Source: Xenorhabdus bovienii SS-2004
GTDB taxonomy: Bacteria > Pseudomonadota > Gammaproteobacteria > Enterobacterales > Enterobacteriaceae
Assembly: GCF_000027225.1 (NCBI RefSeq)
Contig: NC_013892.1
Span: forward strand, 1,612,001-1,676,000
Reading direction: 5' to 3'
Length of the DNA: 64,000 bases
The position numbers were made by a program, and so were the translations under genes. Positions 19,616 through 30,772 of the stretch are shown here, piece after piece. The notes beneath the pieces were generated by a model, which saw only the letters and a program-made list of their open reading frames with translations, made no database searches and had not been told where the DNA came from. Within the stretch, counting starts at the first letter, position 1; the number at the start of each line of letters is the position of its first letter.

Positions 19616-20654
19616 GAGTTCCCTCCGTCTGATCATTCTGTGTCTGTTGTGATACCTGACAGACTGCTAACGGTTTTTTTTCAGGCTTAAAATGGTCGAA
19701 GCCTTTCAGATCCAGCTCAATTTCTTTATTTTTGTTAAAAAAGCGGATGCCTTCTGATTCTGGCCTGATTTGTCCAATACAGCAGAAACTGGCGCCGGTA
19801 TGTGCCAATGCCATATTTAATGCACCACGGTTAAGTTCAGGTACAGTGAAGCACAATTCATAATCTTCTCCCCCTCCCAGCGCCCATGTTAATGCCTGCT
19901 CTGGTGTGGCATATTTCTGGACAGCCTCCGAATAAGGCAGCGCATCCAGATTAATACGCGCACCACATTGGCTGGTGGTCAAAATATGGTTGAGATCAGA
20001 AATCAAACCATCGGACAAATCAATCGCGGAAGTGGCCAGATCACGCAGTGCCTGCCCCTGTAAAATCCGAGGCTGTGGACGGAGATGACGTTTAACCAGC
20101 CAGTTGTGGATAGCGGTATCTTCCACCGTAAAACGATCTTGCAACAGTGCAAGCCCAGCAGCACTGTCACCCAACGTTCCTGTCACATAAATCCAGTCAC
20201 CGTTTTTCGCACCAGCACGGCGTAACGCCCTGCCAGCAGGCACCAGGCCATGTACCGTCAGCGTCAGGCTCATGGGGCCTTTTGTCGTATCCCCACCAAT
20301 CAACTGCATGCCATAATAGTTCAGTTGTTCAAACAGACTATCACTGAACCGCTTCAACCAATCCTCATTGACATCAGGCAACGTTAACGCCAGTGATGCC
20401 CAAGCCGGATCTGCCCCAACTGCGGCCAGATCACTGATGTTGACAGCCAGCGCCTTATAAGCCAAATCTTCCGGGGAAATGTCAGGGAGGAAATGAACAC
20501 CGGCAACCAGCGTATCGGTTGTTACCGCTAATTCTTGTTTCTCTGCAACGGTCATCAACGCGCAGTCATCACCAATTCCTAGATTCACATCACGTCGGCG
20601 GATGACATGGCGATTGAAATAACGTGCAATGAGCTCAAATTCACCACATGCCAT
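19608..20654 (-). CDS. thiL: Thiamine-monophosphate kinase
   Basis: Phosphorylates thiamin monophosphate to the active cofactor thiamin diphosphate. The 348-residue protein begins [13 protein letters not shown] and has the AIR-synthase/ThiL pattern: [49 protein letters not shown], and [13 protein letters not shown]. The start at 20654 matches E. coli ThiL; the open frame upstream of it runs into the nusB-thiL hairpin. Part of the nrdR-ribD-ribH-nusB-thiL-pgpA cluster. Confidence 0.96.
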   Translation of the reverse strand: MACGEFELIARYFNRHVIRRRDVNLGIGDDCALMTVAEKQELAVTTDTLVAGVHFLPDISPEDLAYKALAVNISDLAAVGADPAWASLALTLPDVNEDWLKRFSDSLFEQLNYYGMQLIGGDTTKGPMSLTLTVHGLVPAGRALRRAGAKNGDWIYVTGTLGDSAAGLALLQDRFTVEDTAIHNWLVKRHLRPQPRILQGQALRDLATSAIDLSDGLISDLNHILTTSQCGARINLDALPYSEAVQKYATPEQALTWALGGGEDYELCFTVPELNRGALNMALAHTGASFCCIGQIRPESEGIRFFNKNKEIELDLKGFDHFKPEKKPLAVCQVSQQTQNDQTEGTHG

Positions 20655-20685
20655 AATAGAATTCCAAAAAGTGACTAACGATGAG

Positions 20686-20715
20686 CACATGAGGCCGGAA
20701 AACCGGCCTCATGTG
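20686..20715. terminator. Perfect 13-bp hairpin between nusB and thiL
   Basis: CACATGAGGCCGG (20686-20698) and CCGGCCTCATGTG (20703-20715) pair without mismatch around a four-base A loop (UUUU when read toward thiL). It lies in the 101-bp nusB-thiL gap. No T tract follows on the minus strand, so it may be an attenuator, an RNA-processing site or a partial terminator rather than a full stop. Confidence 0.6.
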
Positions 20716-20755
20716 TAAAATCATCGAGTTATAATGGGGAACTCCTGGCAAGCAA

Positions 20756-21172
20756 TCACTTTTTCTTGCGTGCTGCCGGGCCAGCTTTATCCAACACCCC
20801 ATTCACGAATTTATGGCTATCTTCAGCACCAAACGTTTTTGCCAGCTCGATACCTTCATTAATAGCCACTTTATAGGGGACATCATCACGAAAGCTTAGT
20901 TCAAACATCGCAACGCGCAAGATGGCTTTTTCCACCTGACCTAACTCTTCAAGCTGACGGGAAAGGTAAGGAGCCATCAAAGCATCCAATTTTGCAGCAT
21001 TGACCGCTACCCCAGTCAGCAATTCACGGAAATAGGTGATATCAACACCGGTTACGTCCTGCTCTGACAAAAACTGAAATTCAACATCAGCAATGTCATT
21101 TTTGGATAATTGCCATGAATAAATTGCCTGAACAGCACACTCACGAGCACGACGACGAGCAGCAGGTTTCAC
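20756..21172 (-). CDS. nusB: Transcription antitermination protein NusB
   Basis: RNA-binding factor that, with NusE (S10), binds boxA in rRNA leaders and supports antitermination. The 138-residue protein (E. coli 139) starts [23 protein letters not shown] and ends [24 protein letters not shown], both typical. Directly downstream of ribH by 29 bp, as in E. coli. Confidence 0.97.
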   Translation of the reverse strand: MKPAARRRARECAVQAIYSWQLSKNDIADVEFQFLSEQDVTGVDITYFRELLTGVAVNAAKLDALMAPYLSRQLEELGQVEKAILRVAMFELSFRDDVPYKVAINEGIELAKTFGAEDSHKFVNGVLDKAGPAARKKK

Positions 21173-21201
21173 AAAATTCCCCTTAATTAAAACTAAAAAA
21201 T

Positions 21202-21672
21202 TCAGCCTTTAATGGCTTTGATTACATTGATCATTTCTAATGCGGTCAAGGCAGCTTCCGCGCCTTTATTGCCCGCTTTAGTGCCAGCGCGTTCAATCGC
21301 TTGTTCAATACTTTCGGTTGTCAAAACACCAAATGCCACAGGAATGTCACTGGACATCGCTACGCTGGACAGTCCAGAGCTGCATTCACCCGCAACATAT
21401 TCAAAATGGGCTGTACCGCCACGGATAACGGTTCCCAAAGCGATAACCGCATCATATTTTTGAGTCTCAGTCAGAGCCTTAACCGTTAACGGTAATTCAT
21501 AAGCACCTGGAACCCAGACTACAGTGATATTGTCTGAAGAAACCTGACCGATGCGTTCCAACGCATCCAAGGCCCCTTCCAGCAGGCTGTCATTAATGAA
21601 GTTGTTAAAGCGGGCGATCGCAATGGCGATGCGGGCTTTAGGAGCTGCAACAACACCTTTGATTACGTTCAT
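21202..21672 (-). CDS. ribH: 6,7-dimethyl-8-ribityllumazine synthase
   Basis: Condenses the ribityl-uracil intermediate with 3,4-dihydroxy-2-butanone 4-phosphate, the penultimate step to riboflavin (called ribE in E. coli). The 156-residue protein opens [23 protein letters not shown] and shows the substrate-binding VPGAYELPL and [18 protein letters not shown] with the catalytic His. Lies about 90 bp after ribD. Confidence 0.97.
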   Translation of the reverse strand: MNVIKGVVAAPKARIAIAIARFNNFINDSLLEGALDALERIGQVSSDNITVVWVPGAYELPLTVKALTETQKYDAVIALGTVIRGGTAHFEYVAGECSSGLSSVAMSSDIPVAFGVLTTESIEQAIERAGTKAGNKGAEAALTALEMINVIKAIKG

Positions 21673-21761
21673 AGCCTTCCTTATACCTTATTCATATCCG
21701 CAGGGGCGCGGATCTTATCACATTCTTTTTCTCTACGTCTTGATTTATGTCCAAACTTGAA

Positions 21762-22871
21762 TCAAGACGCTGGCCGCAAGCGAAGACGCACATCAGACCC
21801 AATCTGCCGGACATCAAACAGCGTGAATTCAGGCGCATCCGATAATTTTTGTAACTCAGGGATAGCAAACAGCCCACGGGCAGTATTTCCCAGCACTTTT
21901 GGTGCTATATAAAGGATTAATTCATCGACTAGCCCCAGTGATAACAATGCTCCCGCCAAAACAGGCCCACATTCAGCCCAAACCGAATTTATCTGACGTT
22001 TACCAAGCTGCATCATCAGCAAAACCAGATCAACACCTCCTCCGTGGGCAGGCAATACAATATGATCGACATTGTCAGGCCACTGCTGCTGATCGGTGTG
22101 AGTACGTGCTAACCAACATTGCCCCACCTGCTGTACAACTTGATGCTGTGGTGTTACGCGATTCTGGCTATCAACAATGATCCGGATTGGCTGACGTACT
22201 TGCTCTTGAGGATAAATCGCCTGTATTTCGGCATCCAATTCATGCCAGCGGACAGTTAATGAAGGATCATCTGCCAGTACCGTGGCACTGGAACTGAGAA
22301 TAGCACTGCATTGCGCCCGGAACTGCTGCACATCCTGACGGGCTTCTGGCGACGTAATCCACTTGCTTTCACCCGATGCCAGCGCAGTACGTCCGTCCAG
22401 TGACGCGCCCATTTTCAGTTGCAAATAAGGGAATCCCGTGCGCATACGCTTGAGAAATCCCTTATTCAGCGCTTCTGCCTCCGCCATCAACACGCCATGC
22501 TCAACGGCAATCCCCGCCTGCTGCAATTTATACAAACCACGCCCTGCAACCTGCGGATTAGGATCTTGCATAGCGGCCACAACACGACTGATACCGGCTG
22601 CAATCAACGCATCGGCACAGGGAGGCGTCTTGCCGTGGTGACTACACGGCTCAAGGGTGACATAAGCCGTTGCCCCTTTTGCCTTGCCTCCGGCCATGCG
22701 GAGAGCATGTACCTCTGCATGAGGTTCACCGGCACATACATGGAAACCTTCACCGACAATGTGATCGCCCTGAACGATGACACATCCAACATTCGGGTTT
22801 GGAGATGTCGTAAAACGTCCCTGATTCGCCAGTTCCAGCGCACGGGACATATATTTTTCATCGAGAGTCAT
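21762..22871 (-). CDS. ribD: Bifunctional riboflavin deaminase/reductase RibD
   Basis: Two-step enzyme of riboflavin synthesis: an N-terminal zinc deaminase domain (about 1-145) with PHAEVHAL and the PCSHHGKTPPC zinc motif, and a C-terminal NADPH reductase domain (about 150-369) with GASLDGRTAL and SSATVLADDPSLTVR. The 369-residue form starting MTLDEKYMSRALELA at 22871 matches the family; the longer frame at 22958 overlaps nrdR. It follows nrdR by 37 bp. Confidence 0.95.
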   Translation of the reverse strand: MTLDEKYMSRALELANQGRFTTSPNPNVGCVIVQGDHIVGEGFHVCAGEPHAEVHALRMAGGKAKGATAYVTLEPCSHHGKTPPCADALIAAGISRVVAAMQDPNPQVAGRGLYKLQQAGIAVEHGVLMAEAEALNKGFLKRMRTGFPYLQLKMGASLDGRTALASGESKWITSPEARQDVQQFRAQCSAILSSSATVLADDPSLTVRWHELDAEIQAIYPQEQVRQPIRIIVDSQNRVTPQHQVVQQVGQCWLARTHTDQQQWPDNVDHIVLPAHGGGVDLVLLMMQLGKRQINSVWAECGPVLAGALLSLGLVDELILYIAPKVLGNTARGLFAIPELQKLSDAPEFTLFDVRQIGSDVRLRLRPAS

Positions 22872-22908
22872 AGTTTTTGAAAGCCTGATTTTTTGAAAGC
22901 CAGCATAT

Positions 22909-23358
22909 TCAATCTTGTAGTCTGGCAATTTCTTCGCCAAATTCGCGAACATCCTCAAAGCTGCGGTAAACAGATGCGAAACGAATATAAGCTACTTTAT
23001 CGAGCTTTTTCAGCGCATCCATCACGAAATTCCCGATCATCTTGGATGGAATTTCTCGTTCTCCCGTTGCCCTCACTTGTGACTTAATATGGATAATCGC
23101 TGTTTCCACATCATCAGAGCTGACAGGACGTTTTTCCAGTGCCTTCAACATGCCGCGACGTAATTTTTCCTCGTCGAAAGGCTCCCGAATGTCATCACTT
23201 TTAATCACTCTTGGCATCACCAGTTCTGCGATTTCAAACGTGGTGAATCTTTCATGACATTCGAGACACTGACGACGACGGCGCACTTGGGAGCCATCTC
23301 CTACCAGACGGGAATCAATAACTTTAGTATCAACGGCTGCGCAAAATGGGCAATGCAT
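22909..23358 (-). CDS. nrdR: Transcriptional repressor NrdR
   Basis: Zinc-ribbon/ATP-cone repressor of ribonucleotide reductase operons, controlled by ATP and dATP. The 149-residue protein has the zinc ribbon MHCPFCAA...[16 protein letters not shown] in its first 45 residues and an ATP-cone from about 49 to 139. Length and sequence are as in E. coli NrdR. It heads the minus-strand nrdR-ribD-ribH-nusB-thiL-pgpA series. Confidence 0.97.
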   Translation of the reverse strand: MHCPFCAAVDTKVIDSRLVGDGSQVRRRRQCLECHERFTTFEIAELVMPRVIKSDDIREPFDEEKLRRGMLKALEKRPVSSDDVETAIIHIKSQVRATGEREIPSKMIGNFVMDALKKLDKVAYIRFASVYRSFEDVREFGEEIARLQD

Positions 23359-23415
23359 ATTGTTTCCTGACAGTTAACCGAACGGGAAGACAGTTTACCT
23401 TGAAGTGATAATGAA

Positions 23416-23449
23416 AAACACCCTGTCAGTAAGTACTCACAGGGTGTTT
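23416..23449 (-). terminator. Terminator between secF and nrdR
   Basis: AAACACCCTGT (23416-23426) pairs with ACAGGGTGTTT (23439-23449), an 11-bp stem downstream of secF on the minus strand, followed there by a T-rich stretch. Good intrinsic terminator of the secDF operon. Confidence 0.78.
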
Positions 23450-23485
23450 AAATAAACGATATCAGAACTAGATCGTATCAGGCTA

Positions 23486-24454
23486 TTAAGGAAGAATGGA
23501 AGGCTGATCCGCCCCTTCTTTCTCAACTTTCTGCTGAATCATATGCTCACGCTTCATTCCCAGTTTCAAGGCCAGTGCAGAAGCAACATAGATAGATGAT
23601 ATCGTACCGATGGAAACCCCGATTAACATCGCCAGTGAGAAACCTTTCAGCATTTCACCACCAAAGATGTAAAGCATCAGAACAACGAGCAGCGTTGTCG
23701 CTGAAGTCATGATCGTACGGCTCAAAGTCTGAGTCAGGGAAACATTCATGATTTCATACGGTGTGCCACGGCGTATCTTACGGAAGTTTTCACGGATACG
23801 ATCCGATACCACAATACTGTCGTTCAATGAATAACCGATAACGGACATCAACGATGCCACGATGGTCAGGTCAACTTCAATGTGGAATAACGACAGTACA
23901 CCCAGTGTAATGATCACGTCATGCGCCAGTGCGATAACGGCTCCCAATGCCAGACGCCATTCAAAGCGAAAACCGACATAAATCAGGATGCTAATTAGCG
24001 CAGCCAGCAGAGCCATTGCTCCCGTCTGCGCCAGCTCGCTTCCCACACTTGGCCCGACAAACTCAACACGCTTGACGACTGCATCTTTGTCGATATTCGC
24101 GTTGATAACCGAGATAATTTTATTACCCAGTTCCTGCCCTGCATTGCCCGTCACAGGCGGCATTCGCACTATCACATCACGGCTACTGCCAAAGTTTTGC
24201 AGAAGCGGATCGGCAAAACCGTTTTTCGTGAGGCTTTCGCGCATCTTATCCAGATCGGCGGGTTTACTCAGGTTAATCTCGATTACCGTACCACCGGTAA
24301 AGTCCAGCCCCCAGTTAAACCCACGGACACCCATCGTAATGATGGAAGCGACCAACAACAGTAACGAAATCCCAAAGGCAACGTTGTCCCAGCGCATAAA
24401 GTCGATGACTTTACGCCCATAGTTTAATTGTTCAACAGTGTAATCCTGTGCCAC
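23486..24454 (-). CDS. secF: Protein translocase subunit SecF
   Basis: Inner-membrane partner of SecD that uses the proton gradient to help preproteins through SecYEG. The 322-residue protein has six predicted helices and the signatures [32 protein letters not shown], and [18 protein letters not shown] in helix 4. It starts 10 bp after secD and continues the yajC-secD-secF operon. Confidence 0.97.
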   Translation of the reverse strand: MAQDYTVEQLNYGRKVIDFMRWDNVAFGISLLLLVASIITMGVRGFNWGLDFTGGTVIEINLSKPADLDKMRESLTKNGFADPLLQNFGSSRDVIVRMPPVTGNAGQELGNKIISVINANIDKDAVVKRVEFVGPSVGSELAQTGAMALLAALISILIYVGFRFEWRLALGAVIALAHDVIITLGVLSLFHIEVDLTIVASLMSVIGYSLNDSIVVSDRIRENFRKIRRGTPYEIMNVSLTQTLSRTIMTSATTLLVVLMLYIFGGEMLKGFSLAMLIGVSIGTISSIYVASALALKLGMKREHMIQQKVEKEGADQPSILP

Positions 24455-24464
24455 AACGTGCTCC

Positions 24465-26312
24465 TTAAATTGACAGCTTATTGATACGCTTACCGCCGTA
24501 CAGCAGGTTCACGACTGCGCGTGTTCCCACAATGGCAGTGAACATCGACGTCGCCACACCAATGCTGGTCGTGATCGCGAAGCCCTTGATGGAGCCCGTT
24601 CCCACTGCATACAGAATCACAGCAGTAATCAGCGTAGTCAGGTTTGCGTCAATGATACTGGAAAACGCACCTTTGTAGCCTTCATGAATCGCTTGCTGCA
24701 CCGTACGCCCGTTACGCAGCTCTTCTTTGATACGTTCGTTAATCAAAACGTTCGCATCCACTGCCACGGCGAGAGTCAATACGATACCCGCAATACCCGG
24801 CATCGTCAGCGTCGCTCCCGGTAACAAGGACATGACACCGACGATCAGCACTAAGTTAGCCAGCAGAGCACTGCTCGCAATCAATCCGAACTTGCGGTAG
24901 TAGATCACCATAAACAGGATAGAAGAAATCAAGCCCCACAGACAGGCTTCAAGCCCCTGCTTGATATTCTGTAAGCCAAGGGTTGGCCCAATAGTCCGTT
25001 CTTCGACAATCTGGATGGGTGCGATCAAAGCACCTGCACGCAACAACAGCGCCAACTGACGGGCTTCATTCAGGTTGCCAATTCCGGTGATACGGAAACT
25101 ATTGCCCAAACGAGACTGAATGGTAGCGATATTAATAACTTCTTCTTGCTTCACCAGAACCGAACGGCCATTGGCATCCTTCTTGCCACTGTCCTTATAT
25201 TCTACAAACAGCGTAGCCATTGGCTTTTGCAAGTTGTCTTTGGTGAAGTTAGACATCGCACTACCGCCAGCACCGTCCAGAGAAATATTCACCTGCGGAT
25301 TACCGTATTCATCAGTACTGGAAGTGGAATCCGTAATATGGTCACCAGTCAGGATCACGCGCTTGTATAACACAACCGGGTTGCTATCACGGGTATACTT
25401 CAGTTCTGAATCACCCGGAATCCGACCAGATACTGCGGCACTCTGATCAACATTACTGTTTACCAGACGGAACTCCAGCGTTGCCGTTGCACCGAGGATT
25501 TCTTTGGCACGGGCAGTATCCTGAATGCCAGGCAGTTCAACGACAATACGGTCTGCGCCCTGACGTTGAACCAGCGGCTCTGCTACACCTAACTGGTTAA
25601 CACGATTACGCAGGATAGTGATATTTTGCTGTACCGCATAGGTTCGAGCTTCACGCAGGCGATCGTCACTCATAACGACTTTCAGCGTACTATTCGCGCC
25701 AGTGGAGAAGACTAAATCACGGTGACGGGGTTCAAGATAACTTTCCGCTTTGGAACGTGCATCATTATCGCGGAAACGGACTTCCACTCCATAGTTATCA
25801 AGCTTACGAACAGAGGAATAAAGGATGCCTTGATCACGCAATTCAGAGCGCAGGCTATCAATATTCTGTTCTTGTAGCTTACTCAGTGCGGTTTCCATAT
25901 CCACTTCCATCAGGAAGTGAACGCCTCCACGCAGGTCAAGCCCCAGTTTCATTGGCTCAGCACCCACTTTACTTAGCCAAAGGGGTGTCGCGGGCGCAAG
26001 GTTCAATGCCACGACATATTGTTCTCCTAATGCGGAAACCAATGCTTCACGGGCACGAAGTTGAACATCAGAATTATTGAAGCGAGCAAGTATTGCTCCA
26101 TTTTCCAGTGCAATGGACTTGCTCTTGATTTGTTCTTTTTCTAAAACATTACGGACTTGGTCCAGCGTTTTTTCACTGGCGGCGATGCCCCGCGCGCCAG
26201 TAATTTGTACAGCCGGATCCTCACCATATAGGTTGGGAAGTGCATAAAGCAAACCGATGAGGATCGCAGCGATCAGCATCAGATACTTCCACAAAGGATA
26301 ACGGTTCAACAC
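24465..26312 (-). CDS. secD: Protein translocase subunit SecD
   Basis: Large SecDF subunit (615 residues; E. coli 615) with an N-terminal helix, a big periplasmic P1 domain (about 40-440) and five C-terminal helices. Visible family parts are [34 protein letters not shown], and [21 protein letters not shown], whose Asp takes part in proton flow. It sits 28 bp downstream of yajC. Confidence 0.97.
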   Translation of the reverse strand: MLNRYPLWKYLMLIAAILIGLLYALPNLYGEDPAVQITGARGIAASEKTLDQVRNVLEKEQIKSKSIALENGAILARFNNSDVQLRAREALVSALGEQYVVALNLAPATPLWLSKVGAEPMKLGLDLRGGVHFLMEVDMETALSKLQEQNIDSLRSELRDQGILYSSVRKLDNYGVEVRFRDNDARSKAESYLEPRHRDLVFSTGANSTLKVVMSDDRLREARTYAVQQNITILRNRVNQLGVAEPLVQRQGADRIVVELPGIQDTARAKEILGATATLEFRLVNSNVDQSAAVSGRIPGDSELKYTRDSNPVVLYKRVILTGDHITDSTSSTDEYGNPQVNISLDGAGGSAMSNFTKDNLQKPMATLFVEYKDSGKKDANGRSVLVKQEEVINIATIQSRLGNSFRITGIGNLNEARQLALLLRAGALIAPIQIVEERTIGPTLGLQNIKQGLEACLWGLISSILFMVIYYRKFGLIASSALLANLVLIVGVMSLLPGATLTMPGIAGIVLTLAVAVDANVLINERIKEELRNGRTVQQAIHEGYKGAFSSIIDANLTTLITAVILYAVGTGSIKGFAITTSIGVATSMFTAIVGTRAVVNLLYGGKRINKLSI

Positions 26313-26340
26313 GGCAGTTCCCTTCGGGAAAATCGGAAAA

Positions 26341-26679
26341 TCAAATAGCCTTCATTGTACCTTTCGGCAAAATGGCAGCGACGAAATCACGTTTGACAGT
26401 TATTTCAGTAGTGTCATTCAAAGCAACCACAACGTAACCTGTTTCAGACACTTTAGAGACACGACCCACTAAACCACCAGAAGTCAGCACTTCATCACCT
26501 TTGGCAATGGAATCCATCAGTTTTTTATGTTCTTTGGTGCGTTTTTGTTGTGGACGCAGGATCATGAAATAGAAAATCAAACCGAAAACAACCAGCATGA
26601 TAATCAGAGAATATGGGCTTCCCTGAGATTGCGCTGATGCACCAGCAGATGCCGCAGCGTCAGAAATAAAAAAACTCAT
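26341..26679 (-). CDS. yajC: Preprotein translocase subunit YajC
   Basis: Small membrane protein that joins SecDF in the holo-translocon. The 112-residue form starts [25 protein letters not shown], has one membrane helix ([19 protein letters not shown]), then the basic [15 protein letters not shown] and the [15 protein letters not shown] domain. The start at 26679 fits E. coli YajC; an open frame continues upstream but has no family support. Confidence 0.95.
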   Translation of the reverse strand: MSFFISDAAASAGASAQSQGSPYSLIIMLVVFGLIFYFMILRPQQKRTKEHKKLMDSIAKGDEVLTSGGLVGRVSKVSETGYVVVALNDTTEITVKRDFVAAILPKGTMKAI

Positions 26680-26788
26680 CAAATTTCCCTCATTGTTATC
26701 GAAAACATTGTTGTCAAAAATCGACAGTGGCTTGATCAAAAACCAGCCCAGTATGCTACACATATTGAGGCTGGTTAGTCACGCCAAA

Positions 26789-27913
<1,125 letters not shown>

Positions 27914-27983
27914 TTAACCTCCAGACATCAGAAAAACAGTCTGATGTTATGTTTAAACATCGTTCAAACCAGCCAAGCTGGAA

Positions 27984-29051
27984 TTACGAGACTTTCTCTT
28001 TCGTTGCCATAGGGTTGCGATGAATAAACATCGCATCACCATAACTAAAGAAACGATACTTTTCGGCTACCGCTTCTTTATAGGCATTCATGGTATTTTG
28101 ATAACCCGCAAATGCAGAAACCAGCATAATAAGCGTGGATTCCGGCAGGTGAAAATTGGTAATCAACGCATCAACGACTTGATACTCAAATCCCGGATAA
28201 ATAAAGATTTGGGTGTCATCAAAGAATGGCTCAATCAGACCATTCTGACAGGCACGAGCCGCACTTTCCAATGAACGGACAGACGTTGTACCCACGGCTA
28301 CAACCTTATTGCCACGCGCCTTACACGCCAATACCGCATCAACGACATTTTGCGGAACTTCTGCATACTCAGCATGCATGATATGGTCTTCGATAGTCTC
28401 CACCCGCACAGGCTGGAACGTTCCTGCGCCGACATGCAGGGTAACAAAAGCCATATCGACGCCTTTTTCACGCAGTGCTGCCAACAGGGGTTCATCAAAA
28501 TGCAGCCCGGCAGTTGGTGCCGCAACGGCACCAGGGCGTTCACTGTAGACCGTCTGATATAACTCGCGATCCGACTCTTCATCAGGACGGGCAATATACG
28601 GTGGCAACGGCATGTGACCAATTTCATCCAAAATGGTCAATACATCACGATCATCATCAAAACGGATTTCAAATAAAGTATCGTGGCGTGCCAGCATTGT
28701 TGCCCTGATGCTTTCATCTTCGCCCAGCAGAAGCTCTGCACCTTCTTTCAGTGCCTTGGACGCACGAACGTGAGCGAGTACTCGCTTATTATCCAGCATC
28801 CTTTCTACTAAAACTTCCAATTTCCCACCCGTCGCCTTGCGACCAAACAAACGCGCAGGAATAACTCGTGTATTATTGAAAACCAGCAAATCACCGGCTT
28901 CCAGCTTATCCAGCACATCAGTGAAAATACCGTGCGTCAGCCCTCCGGTTTTGCCATCAAGGGCAAGCAAACGGCAACCACTCCGCTGCGGCTGGGGATA
29001 ATGAGCAATCAGCTCTTCCGGCAGTTCAAATGTAAAATCAGCGACACGCAT
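27984..29051 (-). CDS. queA: S-adenosylmethionine:tRNA ribosyltransferase-isomerase
   Basis: Moves the ribosyl part of SAM to preQ1-tRNA to form epoxyqueuosine, the step after Tgt. The 355-residue form begins [19 protein letters not shown] at 29051, the family start; six extra in-frame residues upstream (29069) are unlikely. Conserved parts include [33 protein letters not shown] and [12 protein letters not shown]. Divergent from acpH. Confidence 0.96.
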   Translation of the reverse strand: MRVADFTFELPEELIAHYPQPQRSGCRLLALDGKTGGLTHGIFTDVLDKLEAGDLLVFNNTRVIPARLFGRKATGGKLEVLVERMLDNKRVLAHVRASKALKEGAELLLGEDESIRATMLARHDTLFEIRFDDDRDVLTILDEIGHMPLPPYIARPDEESDRELYQTVYSERPGAVAAPTAGLHFDEPLLAALREKGVDMAFVTLHVGAGTFQPVRVETIEDHIMHAEYAEVPQNVVDAVLACKARGNKVVAVGTTSVRSLESAARACQNGLIEPFFDDTQIFIYPGFEYQVVDALITNFHLPESTLIMLVSAFAGYQNTMNAYKEAVAEKYRFFSYGDAMFIHRNPMATKEKVS

Positions 29052-29156
29052 TTTATCTGTATCATTCAAAAAAACAGGCGGACTAGTCTAGTGCCGCACG
29101 CGCAAGGGTGCAACAAAGAAGCATATTAGTTTCACTATTTCCGGTATACTCTCGCT

Positions 29157-29780
29157 ATGAATTTTCTCGCACATCTTCATTTGGCTGCATTATCGGAAAG
29201 TTCCTTACTGGGCAATTTAATGGCGGATTTTGTCCGTGGCTCTCCAAAAGGATTATTCAGCCCCGATATTGTAGAAGGTATTCGCCTGCACCGTAGGATA
29301 GACAGCCTGACGGACAGCCATCCATGGGTCACCGAAGCATGCACACTGTTTCGTAGCGAGTATCGACGCGTAGCTCCCATTACCCTTGATATCATCTGGG
29401 ATCATTTTCTTTCTCTGCATTGGGACAAGCTTGAAAAAAATTACTCCCTGCCTGAATTTGTACATCTTGCCCGTAGTCAGATAGAGCCGCATCTTAGCTT
29501 CACGCCTGAAAAATTTCAGGCGTTGAACAAATATCTCTGGTCAGAAAATCTACTTATCCGCTATGCCGATATGTCATGCATTGCCAATGTACTGAAAGGC
29601 ATGGCTCACAGACGCCCTAAATTATCGGCACTGGCAGGATCGTATCAAGATATCGAAATGCATTATCTTGATTTTGAAGCGCTATTTTGGAAATTCTATC
29701 CACACATGATGGCACTGGCGACCAATAAGCGACTGCTTGAGCAAGATATTTCGCCAGAACCTTGCACTTTTTCCAAATAG
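29157..29780 (+). CDS. acpH: Acyl carrier protein phosphodiesterase
   Basis: Hydrolyses the 4'-phosphopantetheine group from holo-acyl carrier protein. The 207-residue protein opens [28 protein letters not shown], with the HD-like metal-binding residues in [30 protein letters not shown] and [13 protein letters not shown]. It is divergent from queA, as in E. coli, and has a short shared promoter region of about 105 bp. Confidence 0.93.
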   Translation: MNFLAHLHLAALSESSLLGNLMADFVRGSPKGLFSPDIVEGIRLHRRIDSLTDSHPWVTEACTLFRSEYRRVAPITLDIIWDHFLSLHWDKLEKNYSLPEFVHLARSQIEPHLSFTPEKFQALNKYLWSENLLIRYADMSCIANVLKGMAHRRPKLSALAGSYQDIEMHYLDFEALFWKFYPHMMALATNKRLLEQDISPEPCTFSK

Positions 29781-29936
29781 CTTTATCTTATTTAGGCTAA
29801 AAGGAATTAAAAGCAAATTATTGATAGGCAAAATCTATTATATCAATTGGTATTTTATCCTTTATTGCTTTACCTTAATTCCTTATGCTGTAACCCGTTT
29901 CTACATAACACCTTTTTAAAATCACAGGAGTCAATT

Positions 29937-30539
29937 ATGGTTCTAGTAACCCGCCAAGCCCCTGACTTTACAGCCGCAGCGGTTCTCGGTAACGGTGAAA
30001 TCGTTGATAATTTCAACCTGAAAAACCACCTGAATGGTCGTCCAGCCATTATCTTCTTCTGGCCAATGGACTTCACTTTTGTTTGCCCTTCTGAGCTGAT
30101 CGCGTTTGATCACCGTTATGAAGAATTCAAAAAGCGCGGTGTTGAAGTCATCGGCATTTCCTTCGACTCTGAATTCGTTCACAACGCATGGCGTAAAACC
30201 CCAATCAGCGAAGGTGGCATCGGCGAAGTCAAATACCCAATGGTTGCTGACATCAAACGTGACATCATGAAATCTTACGGCATTGAGCACCCAGAAGCCG
30301 GTGTTGCCCTGCGTGGTTCTTTCCTGATCGACAAAAACGGTGTTGTTCGTCATCAAGTCGTTAACGATCTGCCACTGGGCCGTAACATCGATGAAATGCT
30401 GCGTATGGTTGACGCACTGCAATTCCACGAAGAGCACGGCGAAGTTTGTCCTGCACAGTGGGCAAAAGGTCAGGAAGGTATGGGTGCGTCCCCTGAAGGC
30501 GTCGCAAAATACCTGACCAAAAACGCTGATAAACTGTAA
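29937..30539 (+). CDS. Typical 2-Cys peroxiredoxin (AhpC/TSA family)
   Basis: Thiol peroxidase that reduces hydrogen peroxide and organic hydroperoxides. The 200-residue protein has the peroxidatic Cys in FTFVCPSEL (near residue 50) and the resolving Cys in GEVCPAQW near the C-terminus, followed by the extended tail of the typical 2-Cys (Prx1-like) group. It resembles TsaA/AhpC2 proteins of Vibrio and Yersinia-type bacteria rather than E. coli AhpC, and no ahpF lies beside it. ATG 29937 is preceded by CACAGGAGTC; upstream in-frame codons lack a ribosome site. A terminator follows. Confidence 0.93.
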   Translation: MVLVTRQAPDFTAAAVLGNGEIVDNFNLKNHLNGRPAIIFFWPMDFTFVCPSELIAFDHRYEEFKKRGVEVIGISFDSEFVHNAWRKTPISEGGIGEVKYPMVADIKRDIMKSYGIEHPEAGVALRGSFLIDKNGVVRHQVVNDLPLGRNIDEMLRMVDALQFHEEHGEVCPAQWAKGQEGMGASPEGVAKYLTKNADKL

Positions 30540-30592
30540 TTCCCGTCAGAGTTGTCTCCATTGATAGCATCACGTTATTAATGAATTCCCCT

Positions 30593-30621
30593 AAACCAGC
30601 CACTCTGTCGGCTGGTTTTTT
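30593..30621 (+). terminator. Terminator after the peroxiredoxin gene
   Basis: AAACCAGCC and GGCTGGTTT form a 9-bp stem around a 9-base loop and lead into a T run. Clear rho-independent terminator. Confidence 0.85.
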
Positions 30622-30772
30622 CTTAGCTAAAATTTCTCATTTTATTACCTTGCGCACAAAAAATTGCTTTTCAAAAATCCTAAGCGTTAGATAATGTTGA
30701 TTACAAAAAATTAACATTGGTATCACAGTTCACGGAGTCCTACCCTAACCACTCATTCTTAGGAGTACCATC

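Noticed and set aside
21673..21761. A riboswitch (FMN type) near the ribH/ribD genes
   Set aside because: The gaps are short and lack the conserved RFN-element segments; in enterobacteria that element normally lies before ribB, which is not here.
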